From positions 186,001-250,000 of the forward strand of contig CAVYEW010000014.1 in NCBI GenBank assembly GCA_963767645.1: DNA of 64,000 nucleotides, written 5' to 3'. Of this stretch, positions 5,701 to 15,624 are shown piece by piece. A model generated the notes under the pieces. That model saw only the letters and a program-made list of their open reading frames with translations. It had not been told where the DNA came from and searched no databases. A program made the position numbers and the translations under genes. The stretch's first letter is position 1; the number at the start of each line of letters is the position of its first letter. Source of the stretch: DATFDN01 sp963767645 (GTDB lineage Bacteria; Pseudomonadota; Alphaproteobacteria; Acetobacterales; Acetobacteraceae).

Positions 5701-8346
5701 ATGTCCATCTACGGCTACACCGGCAAGATCGTCACCTTCACGGCGCCGACAACGGGCGTTTACGACATCGTCGCCTACGGCGCGCAAGGCGGAGGGGGAG
5801 GCGGCAAGGGCGCCGAGATCGGCGGCGACCTCACGCTCACGGCGCACGAGACGCTGCAGATCGCCGTGGGCGGCGCCGGGGCCGGCAGCGGCGGCGGCGG
5901 CAGCAGCGGCGGCGGCGGCAGCTTCGTGGTCGGTCCGGGCAATGCGCCGCTGGTGATCGCTGGCGGCGGCGGCGGCGGCTACAGTGGCGGTGGCGGACAG
6001 ATCGGTACTGCCGGCAGCGGCGGCGGTGGCAGCGGCGGCTCCGGCGGCGGCAGCGTCGGCGGCTACGCCGTGCTTCAGGCTGGCGGCGGCGGCGGCGGCG
6101 GCGGCGGTTTTAAAGGCAACGGCGCCAATGGCTCTGCCGGCACCGGCTCCTCAAGCATTGGCGGGGGCGGGGGCGCCGGCCAGGCGTTTCCGACCCTCGC
6201 CGGAGGCGCGGGCGGCGGCGGACCACTGGCTCAATTCGACGGTGGCGGCGGCGGCTTCGGCGGTGGCGGTGGCGGTGGCGGCTCCTACGACCTCGGCGAC
6301 GGCGGCGGCGGCGGCGGCGGCGGCTACAGTGGCGGTGGCGGGGGCGGTGGCGGCTCCTACACCGGCAGCAACGCCGGCAGTTTAGCCGGCCCCGGCGGCG
6401 GCGGCGGGTCGTACCTGGCGGCGGGCGCGACCAACACGGTGAGCACGCCGGGCGAGAACAGCGGCACCGGCAAGGTGGTGATCACCAACCTCGCCCCGGT
6501 GATCGGCGGCACCGTGGCGGGCCAGGCCACCACCGGCACGACGCCCATTGCCCCGTTCTCGACGGTGACGATCACCGACCCCACCGCGGGCCAGACCGAG
6601 ACGGTGACGGTGACGCCCTCCAGCACCGCCAACGGCACGCTCTCGGACACCACCGGCGGCACGGTCAGCAACGGCGTCTACACGGTCTCGGGCAGCGCCA
6701 GCGCGGTGACGACGGACCTCGACGCGCTCACCTTCACCCCCAACACGGGCACCGTGGCGGCGGGGCAGACGATCACCACTGGGTTCACGATCACCGATGC
6801 CAACGCCTTCGCCACCGCGACCGATACCAAGACTTCCGTGATCGACACCGTCCCCGCCGCCGCCTCCCAGATCAATGGCGTGGTGGTGAGCCAGCAGACC
6901 ACGAACCAGACGGCGATCGCGCCCTTCGGCCACGCCAGCATCACCGACCTCAACAGCGGCAGCCCGACCGAGACGGTGACGGTCACGCCTTCCAGCACCA
7001 GCAACGGCACGCTCTCGGACACCGCCGGCGGCACGGTCAGCAACGGGGTCTATACCGTCTCGGGCAGCCCCGGCGCGGTCACGGCGGACCTGGACGCGCT
7101 CACCTTCACGCCGGCCACGATCGCCCCCGGCCAGACGATCAGCACCGGGTTCACCCTCAGCGACCTGAACTCGGCCGGCCTGACCACGACGGCCAGCACG
7201 AGCGTGGTCGACACCGCCGCCGCCGCCGCCTCCCAGATCAACGGCGTGGTGGTGAGCCAGCAGACCACGAACCAGGCGACGATCGCGCCCTTCGGCCACG
7301 TCGGCATCACCGACCTCAACAGCGGCAGCCCGACCGAGACGGTGACGGTCACGCCCTCCAGCACCAGCAACGGCACGCTCTCGGACACCGCCGGCGGCAC
7401 GGTCAGCAACGGCGTCTACACGGTCTCGGGCAGCGCCAGCGTGGTCACGACGGACCTCGACGCGCTCACCTTCACGCCCAACACGGGCACGGTGGCGGCG
7501 GGGCAGACGATCACCACCGGGTTCACCCTCAGCGACATCAACTCGGCCGGCCAGACCGCGACCGCCAGCACGAGCGTGCTCGACATCGTGCAGGCCCCGA
7601 CCATCACCGGCCCGGCGGGCGGGCACGGGGTGATCAAGGGCACGCCGGGAGCCGACACCATCATCGCCTATGGCACCGCCAACGCCATCTTCGGCGAGGG
7701 CGGCAACGACATCATCAACGCCGGCAGCGGCGCGGCGGCGGTCACGCTGGGCAACGGCAACGCGACGGTCACGCTCGGCGGCAGCCTCAACGCGGTGATC
7801 GGCGGCACCGGCAACACCACGGTGAGCGGGGCGCCGGGCGGCTACACCGCGGTGACACTCGGCAACGGCAACGACACCGTGCAGGTCGGCGGCAGCCACG
7901 ACGTGATCCTGCTCGGCACCGGCACCGACATGGTGAGTGGCACCCAGGGCATGGCGTTCATCACCACCGGGGCGGGCAACGACACCATCACGCTCGGCGG
8001 CTCGGGCAGCACTGTGAATGCCGGGGCGGGGACGAACACCATCACCGGCGGCAGCGGGCACGACACCTTCGTGCTGCCCAAGGCCAGTCAGGGTTTCGAC
8101 GCCATCACCGGGTTCAGCGAGACCAACGCCGACGTGCTCGACCTGCGTTCGGCACTGGCCGGCACGAGCTGGAACGGCAAGGCGGCGACGCTCGGCAACT
8201 ACCTGAAGGTGACCGACAGCGGCGGCAACACGACACTGTCCATCGCCTCCGGCGGCAGCGGCGCGGGAACGGCGATCGCGTCGCTGAACGGCGTCAGTTA
8301 CGGCCTTAACGACCTGGTCAGCCACCACTCGCTGCTGACGAGCTAA
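5701..8346 (+). CDS. Glycine-rich protein 3 with RTX-like repeats and type I secretion C-terminus
   Basis: This 881-residue protein starts like its two paralogues (MSIYGYTGKIVTFTA). Residues 1 to about 255 are the ALK/LTK-type glycine-rich domain. Three beta-rich modules of about 120 residues follow (about 260-625), each with the core ETVTVTPSST and TVSNGVYTVSG. Then comes a glycine/asparagine/aspartate-rich beta-roll region (about 640-790) with RTX-like units such as GNGNDTVQVGG, GAGNDTITLGG and GGSGHDTFVL. The last 90 residues (ADVLDLRSAL, then LNDLVSHHSLL at the end) resemble the C-terminal export region of type I secreted proteins. No N-terminal signal peptide is visible, which fits type I export. 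No secretion ABC transporter is in the window. Its partner regulator lies divergently upstream. Confidence 0.85.
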   Translation: MSIYGYTGKIVTFTAPTTGVYDIVAYGAQGGGGGGKGAEIGGDLTLTAHETLQIAVGGAGAGSGGGGSSGGGGSFVVGPGNAPLVIAGGGGGGYSGGGGQIGTAGSGGGGSGGSGGGSVGGYAVLQAGGGGGGGGGFKGNGANGSAGTGSSSIGGGGGAGQAFPTLAGGAGGGGPLAQFDGGGGGFGGGGGGGGSYDLGDGGGGGGGGYSGGGGGGGGSYTGSNAGSLAGPGGGGGSYLAAGATNTVSTPGENSGTGKVVITNLAPVIGGTVAGQATTGTTPIAPFSTVTITDPTAGQTETVTVTPSSTANGTLSDTTGGTVSNGVYTVSGSASAVTTDLDALTFTPNTGTVAAGQTITTGFTITDANAFATATDTKTSVIDTVPAAASQINGVVVSQQTTNQTAIAPFGHASITDLNSGSPTETVTVTPSSTSNGTLSDTAGGTVSNGVYTVSGSPGAVTADLDALTFTPATIAPGQTISTGFTLSDLNSAGLTTTASTSVVDTAAAAASQINGVVVSQQTTNQATIAPFGHVGITDLNSGSPTETVTVTPSSTSNGTLSDTAGGTVSNGVYTVSGSASVVTTDLDALTFTPNTGTVAAGQTITTGFTLSDINSAGQTATASTSVLDIVQAPTITGPAGGHGVIKGTPGADTIIAYGTANAIFGEGGNDIINAGSGAAAVTLGNGNATVTLGGSLNAVIGGTGNTTVSGAPGGYTAVTLGNGNDTVQVGGSHDVILLGTGTDMVSGTQGMAFITTGAGNDTITLGGSGSTVNAGAGTNTITGGSGHDTFVLPKASQGFDAITGFSETNADVLDLRSALAGTSWNGKAATLGNYLKVTDSGGNTTLSIASGGSGAGTAIASLNGVSYGLNDLVSHHSLLTS
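6505..7590 (+). repeat. Three in-gene direct repeats of about 360 bp
   Basis: Within glycine-rich gene 3, the module starting at about 6505 is repeated from about 6880 and again from about 7240. The second and third units are most alike (both read SQINGVVVSQQTTNQ and SDTAGGTVSNGVYTVSG), while the first matches the single module of genes 1 and 2. The gene appears to have grown by internal duplication of one beta-rich module. Confidence 0.8.
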
Positions 8347-8479
8347 GGGGACGTTCAGAGCGGGGCGCCATCATCCTGGTGTATGATCTGTTCAAGGAGT
8401 AGCGTACCGGCGTCACCCTCGCGAAAGCGCATCGCGCTAAGACACGCTTCCTCGTGGCCGTGTTCATGTTGGAGCAGCG

Positions 8480-9343
8480 ATGATGCAGAAACGCAGCGTG
8501 GACGTGTTGGGGCGCCGCATGGCGTATGTTGCGGCGGGGCAGGGGAGCGCGGTGTTGTTCCTGCACGGCAACCCGACCTCGTCCTTTCTCTGGCGCGACG
8601 TGATCCCGCCGGTGGCCGAGCGCGCCCATTGCATTGCTCCCGACCTGATCGGCATGGGCGACAGCGATAAGCTGCCGCCCGGCCCGGACTCCTACAGCTT
8701 CGACATCCACAGCCAATTCGTGGACGGCTTCATCGAGGCGGCCATCGGCCCGGACGTGCCGGTGATCCTGGTGCTGCACGACTGGGGCTCCGCGCTCGGC
8801 TTCGACTGGGCACGCCGCAACCCTGGGCGGGTGCGCGGGATCGCCTACATGGAGGCGATCGTGCGTCCGCTCGCGGGCTGGGAGGAGTGGAACCCCGACG
8901 CGGCCCGCATCTTCCAGGGTTTCCGCTCCGCGCAGGGGGAGGAACTGATCCTCGACCGTAATCTGTTCGTCGAGCGGGTGCTGCCCGGCTCGGTGATCCG
9001 GACGCTGACGGAAGCGGAGATGGCCGAGTATCGCCGCCCCTTCGCCACTCGCGAGGCTCGCTGGCCGACATTGGCCTGGCCGCGCGCCATCCCGATCGGC
9101 GGCGAGCCGCAGGATGTCGCAGCGCGGGTGCGCGCCTATGCCGAATGGATGGCGGCCAACGACATCCCCAAGCTCTTTGCCAACGCCGAGCCCGGCGCCA
9201 TCCTGATCGGCGCGCAGCGCGAATTCTGCCGCGCCTGGCGCAACCAGCGCGAGGTGACGGTCCCCGGCAAGCACTTCATCCAGGAGGATTCCGGCCCGGC
9301 GATCGGAGAAGCCGTCGCGGCGTGGATGGCGGCTCTCGGATAG
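8480..9343 (+). CDS. dhaA: Haloalkane dehalogenase
   Basis: The 287-residue alpha/beta-hydrolase matches haloalkane dehalogenases, which hydrolyse carbon-halogen bonds in the cytoplasm. The nucleophile is Asp101 in LVLHDWGSALGF, with halide-holding Trp102 and Asn31 in LFLHGNPTSS; the catalytic acid is Glu125 in IAYMEAIVRP and the base is His265 in GKHFIQEDSG. This is the catalytic set of the DhaA/LinB branch (Asp-His-Glu with Asn+Trp). The start has GGAGCAGCG directly upstream; a second ATG follows immediately. It stands alone between the cassette array and trpB. The natural substrate cannot be told from sequence. Confidence 0.9.
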   Translation: MMQKRSVDVLGRRMAYVAAGQGSAVLFLHGNPTSSFLWRDVIPPVAERAHCIAPDLIGMGDSDKLPPGPDSYSFDIHSQFVDGFIEAAIGPDVPVILVLHDWGSALGFDWARRNPGRVRGIAYMEAIVRPLAGWEEWNPDAARIFQGFRSAQGEELILDRNLFVERVLPGSVIRTLTEAEMAEYRRPFATREARWPTLAWPRAIPIGGEPQDVAARVRAYAEWMAANDIPKLFANAEPGAILIGAQREFCRAWRNQREVTVPGKHFIQEDSGPAIGEAVAAWMAALG

Positions 9344-9391
9344 ACCCCGGATGCGGGCTGCGCTAATCACCCTGCGATCAGGAGCATCGCC

Positions 9392-10639
<1,248 letters not shown>

Positions 10640-10650
10640 CGCGGACGGCT

Positions 10651-10750
10651 TGTCCCCTCCCCCCGGCCCCCTCCCGCAAGGGGAGGGGGAGAAGCAGGCC
10701 GCTTCACCCTATTTCCCCTCTCCTTGCGGGAGGGGTTTGGGGAGGGATTC
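10651..10750. repeat. REP-like inverted repeat element 1 (trpB-trpA spacer)
   Basis: A pair of oppositely oriented arms carries the core CCCTCCCGCAAGGGGAGGGG on the left and CTCCTTGCGGGAGGGG on the right, separated by about 20 bases. The pair can form a large hairpin. Related elements sit at 37247, 39036 and 46803. It fills the spacer between two genes whose products work as one enzyme, so read-through transcription must cross it. Confidence 0.75.
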
Positions 10751-10757
10751 GGGCGCA

Positions 10758-11588
10758 ATGAGCCGCATCGCCGCCCGCTTCGCCCAACTCCGTGAAGCCG
10801 GTCGAGGTGGGCTGATCCCGTTCATCGAGGCGTACGACCCCGACCCCACCACCTCCATGGCGCTGTTGCGCGGTCTGCCCGGCGCCGGGGCCGACCTGAT
10901 CGAGATCGGCGTCCCGTTCACCGATCCGATGGCCGACGGCCCGACCATCCAGGCCGCCGGCAAGCGGGCTTTGCAGGCAGGCGCCAAGTTGCCGCGCATC
11001 CTGGAAATGGTGCGCGATTTCCGCCGCGAGGACGATGCGACCCCGATCGTGCTCATGGGCTATCTGAACCCGATCCTGTCCTACGGGCCGGAGCGGTTCT
11101 GCGCCGACGCCGCCGCTTCCGGGGTGGACGGGTTGATCGTGGTCGATCTGCCTCCTGAGGAATCCGACCTGCTGCTGCCGCACGCCGCCGCGCGGGGCCT
11201 CGACTTCATCCGCCTCGTCGCGCCGACCACCGATGACGCACGGCTGGAACAGGTGCTCGCCGGCAGCTCCGGCTTCGTCTATTACGTCAGCATCGCCGGG
11301 ATTACCGGCACGCGCACCGCCAGCGCCGAACACCTCGCCCAGGCGATCCCGCGCATCCGCCGCGTCACCGATCTGCCGATCGCCGTGGGCTTCGGCGTGC
11401 GTTCGCCCGCGCAGGCCGCGATCGTTGTCGGCGCGGCCGACGCAGCCGTCGTCGCTTCGGCACTGATCGACACGCTGGCGGCGAGCCTCGACGAACAGGG
11501 ACGCGCCGGCCCGGACACGCTGCAGCGCGTGCTGAACCAGGTCAGCGGACTGGCTGAGGGCGTGCGCGCAGCAAGGGCAACCACATGA
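10758..11588 (+). CDS. trpA: Tryptophan synthase alpha chain
   Basis: TrpA cleaves indole-3-glycerol phosphate and channels indole to TrpB. The 276-residue protein keeps the catalytic pair at their textbook numbers, Glu49 in ADLIEIGVPF and Asp60 in TDPMADGPT, and the phosphate-binding glycines (GFGVRSPAQA). The ATG at 10758 is chosen because everything upstream in frame is REP-like sequence. The stop overlaps the accD start by four bases (ATGA). The first motif reads IEAYDPDP where most homologues have a TAGDP motif. Confidence 0.96.
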   Translation: MSRIAARFAQLREAGRGGLIPFIEAYDPDPTTSMALLRGLPGAGADLIEIGVPFTDPMADGPTIQAAGKRALQAGAKLPRILEMVRDFRREDDATPIVLMGYLNPILSYGPERFCADAAASGVDGLIVVDLPPEESDLLLPHAAARGLDFIRLVAPTTDDARLEQVLAGSSGFVYYVSIAGITGTRTASAEHLAQAIPRIRRVTDLPIAVGFGVRSPAQAAIVVGAADAAVVASALIDTLAASLDEQGRAGPDTLQRVLNQVSGLAEGVRAARATT

Positions 11589-12493
11589 GCTGGCTTACCG
11601 AATACGTTCGACCGAAGATCCGCACCCTGTTCACCCGCACCGAGGTGCCGGACAATCTCTGGCACCAGTGCGCGTCCTGCCAACAGATGATCTTCAGCCG
11701 CGACCTCGAGGCCAATCTCAAGGTCTGCCCGCATTGCGGCTTTCACATGCGCGCCACGGCGGCCGAGCGGCTGGCCTGGACGTTCGATCCTAACGCCTAC
11801 ACGCGGATCGAGCTGCCCAAGGTTCCGGCCGATCCGCTGCGCTTTCGCGATGCCAAGCGCTACAGCGACAGGTTGAGGGAAGCCCGCGAAAAGACGCAGA
11901 TGGACGACGCGCTCGCGGTCGCACATGGCACGATCGAGGGCAGCGCCGCCGTCGTCGCGGCGATGGAGTTCGGCTTCCTCGGCGGCTCGATGGGCACGGC
12001 GGTGGGTGAGGGGATCATCGCCGCGGCCCGGCTCGCGGTGCTGCAGGATGCGGCGCTGATCGCCTACACCGCATCGGGCGGCGCGCGCATGCAAGAGGGC
12101 GCGCTCAGCCTGATGCAGATGCCGCGCACGGTGATCGCGACCGAATTGGTGAAGGAAGCGAAGCTGCCCTTCATCGTCGTGCTGACCGATCCCACCACCG
12201 GCGGCGTGTCCGCCAGCTTCGCGATGCTGGGCGACGTCCAGATCGCCGAGCCGGGGGCGATGATCGGGTTTGCCGGCGCGCGGGTCATCGAGCAGACCAT
12301 GCGCGAGAAGCTGCCGGAGGGCTTCCAGCGCGCCGAGTACCTGCACGAGCATGGCATCGTGGACATGGTGGTGCGCCGCACCGAGCTGCGCCCGACCCTA
12401 GGGCGGCTGATCCGGCTGTTGCGGGTTCCGCACACCGATCTCGATGCGATTGCAGCGCATGCCGCCGAGCCGGCGCCCGCGCCGGCAGAGTGA
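11585..12493 (+). CDS. accD: Acetyl-CoA carboxylase, carboxyltransferase subunit beta
   Basis: AccD with AccA transfers the carboxyl group from biotin to acetyl-CoA, the committed step of fatty acid synthesis. The N-terminal four-cysteine zinc ribbon is complete (Cys29, Cys32, Cys48, Cys51; CASC and CPHC). The carboxyltransferase core contains YTASGGARMQEG and DPTTGGVSASFAM. Length is 302 residues, normal for the family. It overlaps trpA by four bases and is followed directly by folC, an order common in alphaproteobacteria. Confidence 0.97.
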   Translation: MSWLTEYVRPKIRTLFTRTEVPDNLWHQCASCQQMIFSRDLEANLKVCPHCGFHMRATAAERLAWTFDPNAYTRIELPKVPADPLRFRDAKRYSDRLREAREKTQMDDALAVAHGTIEGSAAVVAAMEFGFLGGSMGTAVGEGIIAAARLAVLQDAALIAYTASGGARMQEGALSLMQMPRTVIATELVKEAKLPFIVVLTDPTTGGVSASFAMLGDVQIAEPGAMIGFAGARVIEQTMREKLPEGFQRAEYLHEHGIVDMVVRRTELRPTLGRLIRLLRVPHTDLDAIAAHAAEPAPAPAE

Positions 12494-12497
12494 GCCC

Positions 12498-13787
12498 TTG
12501 TCCGCTTCACGCATCGACGCCACCCTCGCCCGCCTGCGCGACCTTTACCCGAGCCTGATCGACCTCAGCCTGGATCGGCTGCGCGACCTGCTCGCCAAGC
12601 TCGGCCATCCCGAGCGGCGCCTGCCGCCGGTGATCCACGTTGCGGGCACCAACGGAAAGGGCAGCACCTGCGCGTTCCTGCGTGCCATCGGCGAGGCGGC
12701 CGGGCTGCGCGTGCATGTCTACACCTCCCCGCACCTGGTCCGCTTCAACGAGCGCATCCGCCTGGCCGGGCGCCTGGTCGACGACGACGCGCTCGGCGCC
12801 ACGCTGGAGGAGATCGCGCGCGTCAACGCCGGTGCGCCGATTACCTCGTTCGAGGTCATCACGGCGGCTGCCTTCCATCTGTTCGCGCAGGTTCCAGCCG
12901 AGCTGTGCGTGCTGGAGGTCGGGCTGGGGGGGCGGGGCGATGCAACGAACGTGATCGCCCATCCGGCTTCCTGCGCCATCACCTCCATCTCGCTCGATCA
13001 TCGCGAGCTGCTGGGTGGGACGCTCGGCGAGATCGCGGCCGAGAAGGCGGGCATCATGAAGCCAGCCGTGCCCGTCGCCATCGGTGCGCAGCCGCCGGAA
13101 ACCGCCGCCGTGCTGCTGGCGCACGCCGAGCGGGTCGGTTCGCCAGTGCGGCTGCGCGAGCGCGATTGGCGGATCGCGTCAGCCTCAGAGGGCGGACTGC
13201 GGTTCGAGGACGGGGCCGGCGAACTCGACCTTCCGGCGCCTTCGCTGCCGGGAGCGCACCAGCACGACAATGCTGGCATCGCCATCGCCGCGCTGCGTGC
13301 CGCTTCGCTCGGCATTCCGGACCAGGCTTTCGCGCGCGGCCTGGCGATAGCGGAATGGCCGGCGCGGCTGCAGCAACTGCACGGGAAACTCCGCGCGCTG
13401 CTGCCCGAGGGATGGGAGCTGTGGCTGGATGGCGGCCACAACCAAGGTGCCGCGGAGGCGCTCGCGCTCCAGCTCGATGCTTGGCGCGACCGCCCGACGC
13501 ACCTCGTGGTCGGCATGAAGCAGTCGAAGGACGCCGCCGCGTTTCTGCACCAGTTGCTGGTGCGCGCCGCCTCGGCCTGGGCGGTCGCGGAGCCGGGCCA
13601 GCATATGGCGCTCCCTGTCGAGGCGATCGTGGCCGCGGCGGACCAGCCCATGGCGGTCGGCCCGCGCGTCACGGACGCCCTGCGGGGGATTGCGGAGGGC
13701 GCCGGACCGCCGGGGCGCGTGCTGGTGTGCGGCAGCCTCTACCTTGCCGGAGAGGTGCTCAAGCTTGACAAAACCATGTTTGCGTAA
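12498..13787 (+). CDS. folC: Bifunctional folylpolyglutamate synthase/dihydrofolate synthase
   Basis: FolC adds glutamate to dihydropteroate and to folates. The P-loop HVAGTNGKGSTCAF and the Mur-ligase-like motifs LEVGLGGRGDATN and SLDHRELLG are present, and a C-terminal domain follows (LDGGHNQGAAEAL). The chosen start is a TTG at 12498, five bases after the accD stop; it gives 429 residues beginning SASRIDATLARL. In-frame ATGs at 12444 and 12459 would overlap accD by about 50 bases and are less likely. It is the last gene of the trpBA-accD-folC run. Confidence 0.93.
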   Translation: MSASRIDATLARLRDLYPSLIDLSLDRLRDLLAKLGHPERRLPPVIHVAGTNGKGSTCAFLRAIGEAAGLRVHVYTSPHLVRFNERIRLAGRLVDDDALGATLEEIARVNAGAPITSFEVITAAAFHLFAQVPAELCVLEVGLGGRGDATNVIAHPASCAITSISLDHRELLGGTLGEIAAEKAGIMKPAVPVAIGAQPPETAAVLLAHAERVGSPVRLRERDWRIASASEGGLRFEDGAGELDLPAPSLPGAHQHDNAGIAIAALRAASLGIPDQAFARGLAIAEWPARLQQLHGKLRALLPEGWELWLDGGHNQGAAEALALQLDAWRDRPTHLVVGMKQSKDAAAFLHQLLVRAASAWAVAEPGQHMALPVEAIVAAADQPMAVGPRVTDALRGIAEGAGPPGRVLVCGSLYLAGEVLKLDKTMFA

Positions 13788-13983
13788 CGCAACCACCTCT
13801 CTTCACGCGAGAATAACGTCGTTTCAACTAAACCACTGACGTCCTTTGCATTATCGCCAGTTTGTGACCGCGCCCAAGCAACTCTTTTCGGATTGCGGAA
13901 CCCCGGAGTGATAAGGGTCTGCGGGTCTCGCTGGACCGTCCCAGTGAGGTGTTCAAGCTCCCCCTCTAGTTGGGAGAACCATC

Positions 13984-14373
13984 GTGCTGGCCACACTGGA
14001 AATGCCTGGCTGCCGAATCATGTCAAATGAAAACGCCACGATCCTGGTGGTGGACGATGACGCCGAGGTGCGCGAAATCGTCGCCGAGTACCCGATGGAC
14101 TCGGGTCATCGCGTGCTGCAGGCGGACGGCGGCAACGAAGCGCTCCGGATGCTCGATCATGCATCGGACGTCGAGCTGGTGATCAGCGACGTGCGCATGC
14201 CGGACATATCCGGTATCGAACTGGCCGAGCGGATCAGGCGCGAAGCGCCGTTCCTGAAGGTTATCCTGATCTCGGGCTATTTCGTTCCCCAGCAGCTCAA
14301 CCGGCGCGTGCTGCGCAAGCCTTTCCGCATGCAGGAGCTTGAGGAGGCGATTCAGGCAGAACTTGCTTCTTGA
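13984..14373 (+). CDS. Single-domain response regulator (CheY-like receiver)
   Basis: The protein is one receiver domain with no output domain. It has the acidic pair in ILVVDDD (Asp24-Asp25), the phospho-acceptor Asp69 in ELVISDVRMPD, Ser97 in the ILISGY switch and Lys112 in RKPF, numbered from the GTG at 13984, which is preceded by GGGAGA. An alternative ATG at 14020 gives 117 residues starting MSNENATIL, the more usual start for the family. It ends 38 bases before the histidine kinase gene and is very probably its phospho-partner. Such stand-alone receivers act by binding other proteins or as phosphate relays. Confidence 0.9.
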   Translation: MLATLEMPGCRIMSNENATILVVDDDAEVREIVAEYPMDSGHRVLQADGGNEALRMLDHASDVELVISDVRMPDISGIELAERIRREAPFLKVILISGYFVPQQLNRRVLRKPFRMQELEEAIQAELAS

Positions 14374-14411
14374 CAAATCCTGCCGCTACTCTGCGCTTCT
14401 GAGGGGGTTCG

Positions 14412-15623
14412 ATGGGATCGTTCCTCGACGGCGCTCGGTTGACCCCGCACGGGTTCTGCCTGTCCTGGGAGCCGCCGTTGATGGCGCTGCACGTGATCTC
14501 CGACGCGGTGATCGCGGCGTCCTACTATTCCATCCCGGTGGCGCTTGTCGTGTTCCTGCTGCGGCGGCGCGACCTCGCGTTTCGCTGGGTCTTTTGGGCG
14601 TTCGCCCTGTTCATCCTTGCCTGCGGCACGACGCATCTGTTCGACATCCTCGTGCTGTGGCGGCCCGAGTATTGGGGGCAGGGAATCCTCAAGGCAATGA
14701 CGGCCGCCATTTCGATCAGCACGGCGCTGTGTCTGTGGCCGCTGCTGCCACAGGCGGTCGCACTTCCATCACCGGGCGAGCTTAGGGGGGCGAACACGCG
14801 CCTGGCCGAGCAGATTGAGCAGCGCGATGCCGCCATGCTCGCGCTGCGGCGCGAAACCGCGGAACGGCTGCGTGCCGAGGCGATGCTGCGCCAATCGCAG
14901 AAGATGGAGGCGTTGGGCCACCTGACCGGGGGCGTCGCCCATGACTTCAACAACCTGCTGATGGTCGTGCAGGGCAATCTCGAAGCGCTCGGCAAACATC
15001 TGAGCGGCGACGACCCGCGCCGCCGTTATGTCGACCGTGCGACGCAAGGCGCTGCCCGCGGTGCTACTCTCGTCCAACAGTTGCTCGCGTTTGCGCGCCG
15101 CCAGAATCTGTTTCCGGCGCATTTCGACGTGAACGAGCGAATGGGCGAGATCATGGAACTGCTGCGCGGGGCGGTCGGGCGCGCCATCGTTCTCGACTGG
15201 CAGCCTAGTTCCGGACTCTGGTCTGTAGAGGCTGATCCGATTCAGCTGGAGACCGCATTGTTGAATTTGGCGGTGAACGCGCGCGATGCGATGCCCCATG
15301 GGGGGCGGCTGGAGATCACCGCCGAGAATACGCATGTCCTCGTACCGAGCGCGGCAGTTGACGGCCATGTCGAGCCAGGCGAGTACGTCCGCATCCGCGT
15401 GAGCGATACTGGCAGCGGCATGACCCAAGAAGTGCGCGACTCCGCCTTCGAGCCCTTCTTTACGACCAAGCCCGTCGGCCGGGGCACGGGGCTTGGGTTG
15501 AGTCAGGTATATGGGTTCGTCAAGCAGTCGCACGGGCACGTCTCGGTCGACAGCGAGCCTGGGCGGGGCACGACGATGACGATCTGGCTGCCCCGCATCG
15601 GCAGGCCGGAGTTGGGGTCGTGA
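14412..15623 (+). CDS. Sensor histidine kinase with ethylene-receptor-type membrane domain
   Basis: This is a 403-residue membrane kinase. Residues about 23-118 form three membrane segments matching the ethylene-binding domain of plant ETR1: Asp31, Tyr38, Ile41, Pro42, Ile68, Cys71 and His75 (SDAVIAASYYSIP and FILACGTTHLFDI) fall at ETR1 positions 25, 32, 35, 36, 62, 65 and 69 with a constant offset of six. Cys and His there hold the copper ion that binds ethylene. A coiled linker (about 123-160) replaces the GAF domain of ETR1. The kinase core has phospho-acceptor His177 (GGVAHDFNNLL), an N box (NLAVNARDAM), VSDTGSGM and FEPFFTTKPVGRGTGLGLSQ. GAGGGGG precedes the ATG. Ethylene sensing is inferred from residues only; a different small ligand or redox signal is possible. 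Confidence 0.9.
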   Translation: MGSFLDGARLTPHGFCLSWEPPLMALHVISDAVIAASYYSIPVALVVFLLRRRDLAFRWVFWAFALFILACGTTHLFDILVLWRPEYWGQGILKAMTAAISISTALCLWPLLPQAVALPSPGELRGANTRLAEQIEQRDAAMLALRRETAERLRAEAMLRQSQKMEALGHLTGGVAHDFNNLLMVVQGNLEALGKHLSGDDPRRRYVDRATQGAARGATLVQQLLAFARRQNLFPAHFDVNERMGEIMELLRGAVGRAIVLDWQPSSGLWSVEADPIQLETALLNLAVNARDAMPHGGRLEITAENTHVLVPSAAVDGHVEPGEYVRIRVSDTGSGMTQEVRDSAFEPFFTTKPVGRGTGLGLSQVYGFVKQSHGHVSVDSEPGRGTTMTIWLPRIGRPELGS

Positions 15624-15624
15624 G

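Noticed and set aside
4500..5708. A longer AraC-type frame starting at 5708
   Set aside because: The extra N-terminus crosses the divergent promoter region with the paired repeats; the ATG at 5534 is the common start in all three cassette copies.
10640..10757. A transcription terminator or attenuator between trpB and trpA
   Set aside because: The hairpin belongs to a repeat family found at three other places, and no run of T follows it. Regulation by it is possible but not supported.
13788..13983. A sigma factor EcfG-type promoter before the response regulator
   Set aside because: A GGAACC occurs near 13900 but no matching downstream CGTT element is found at the right distance.
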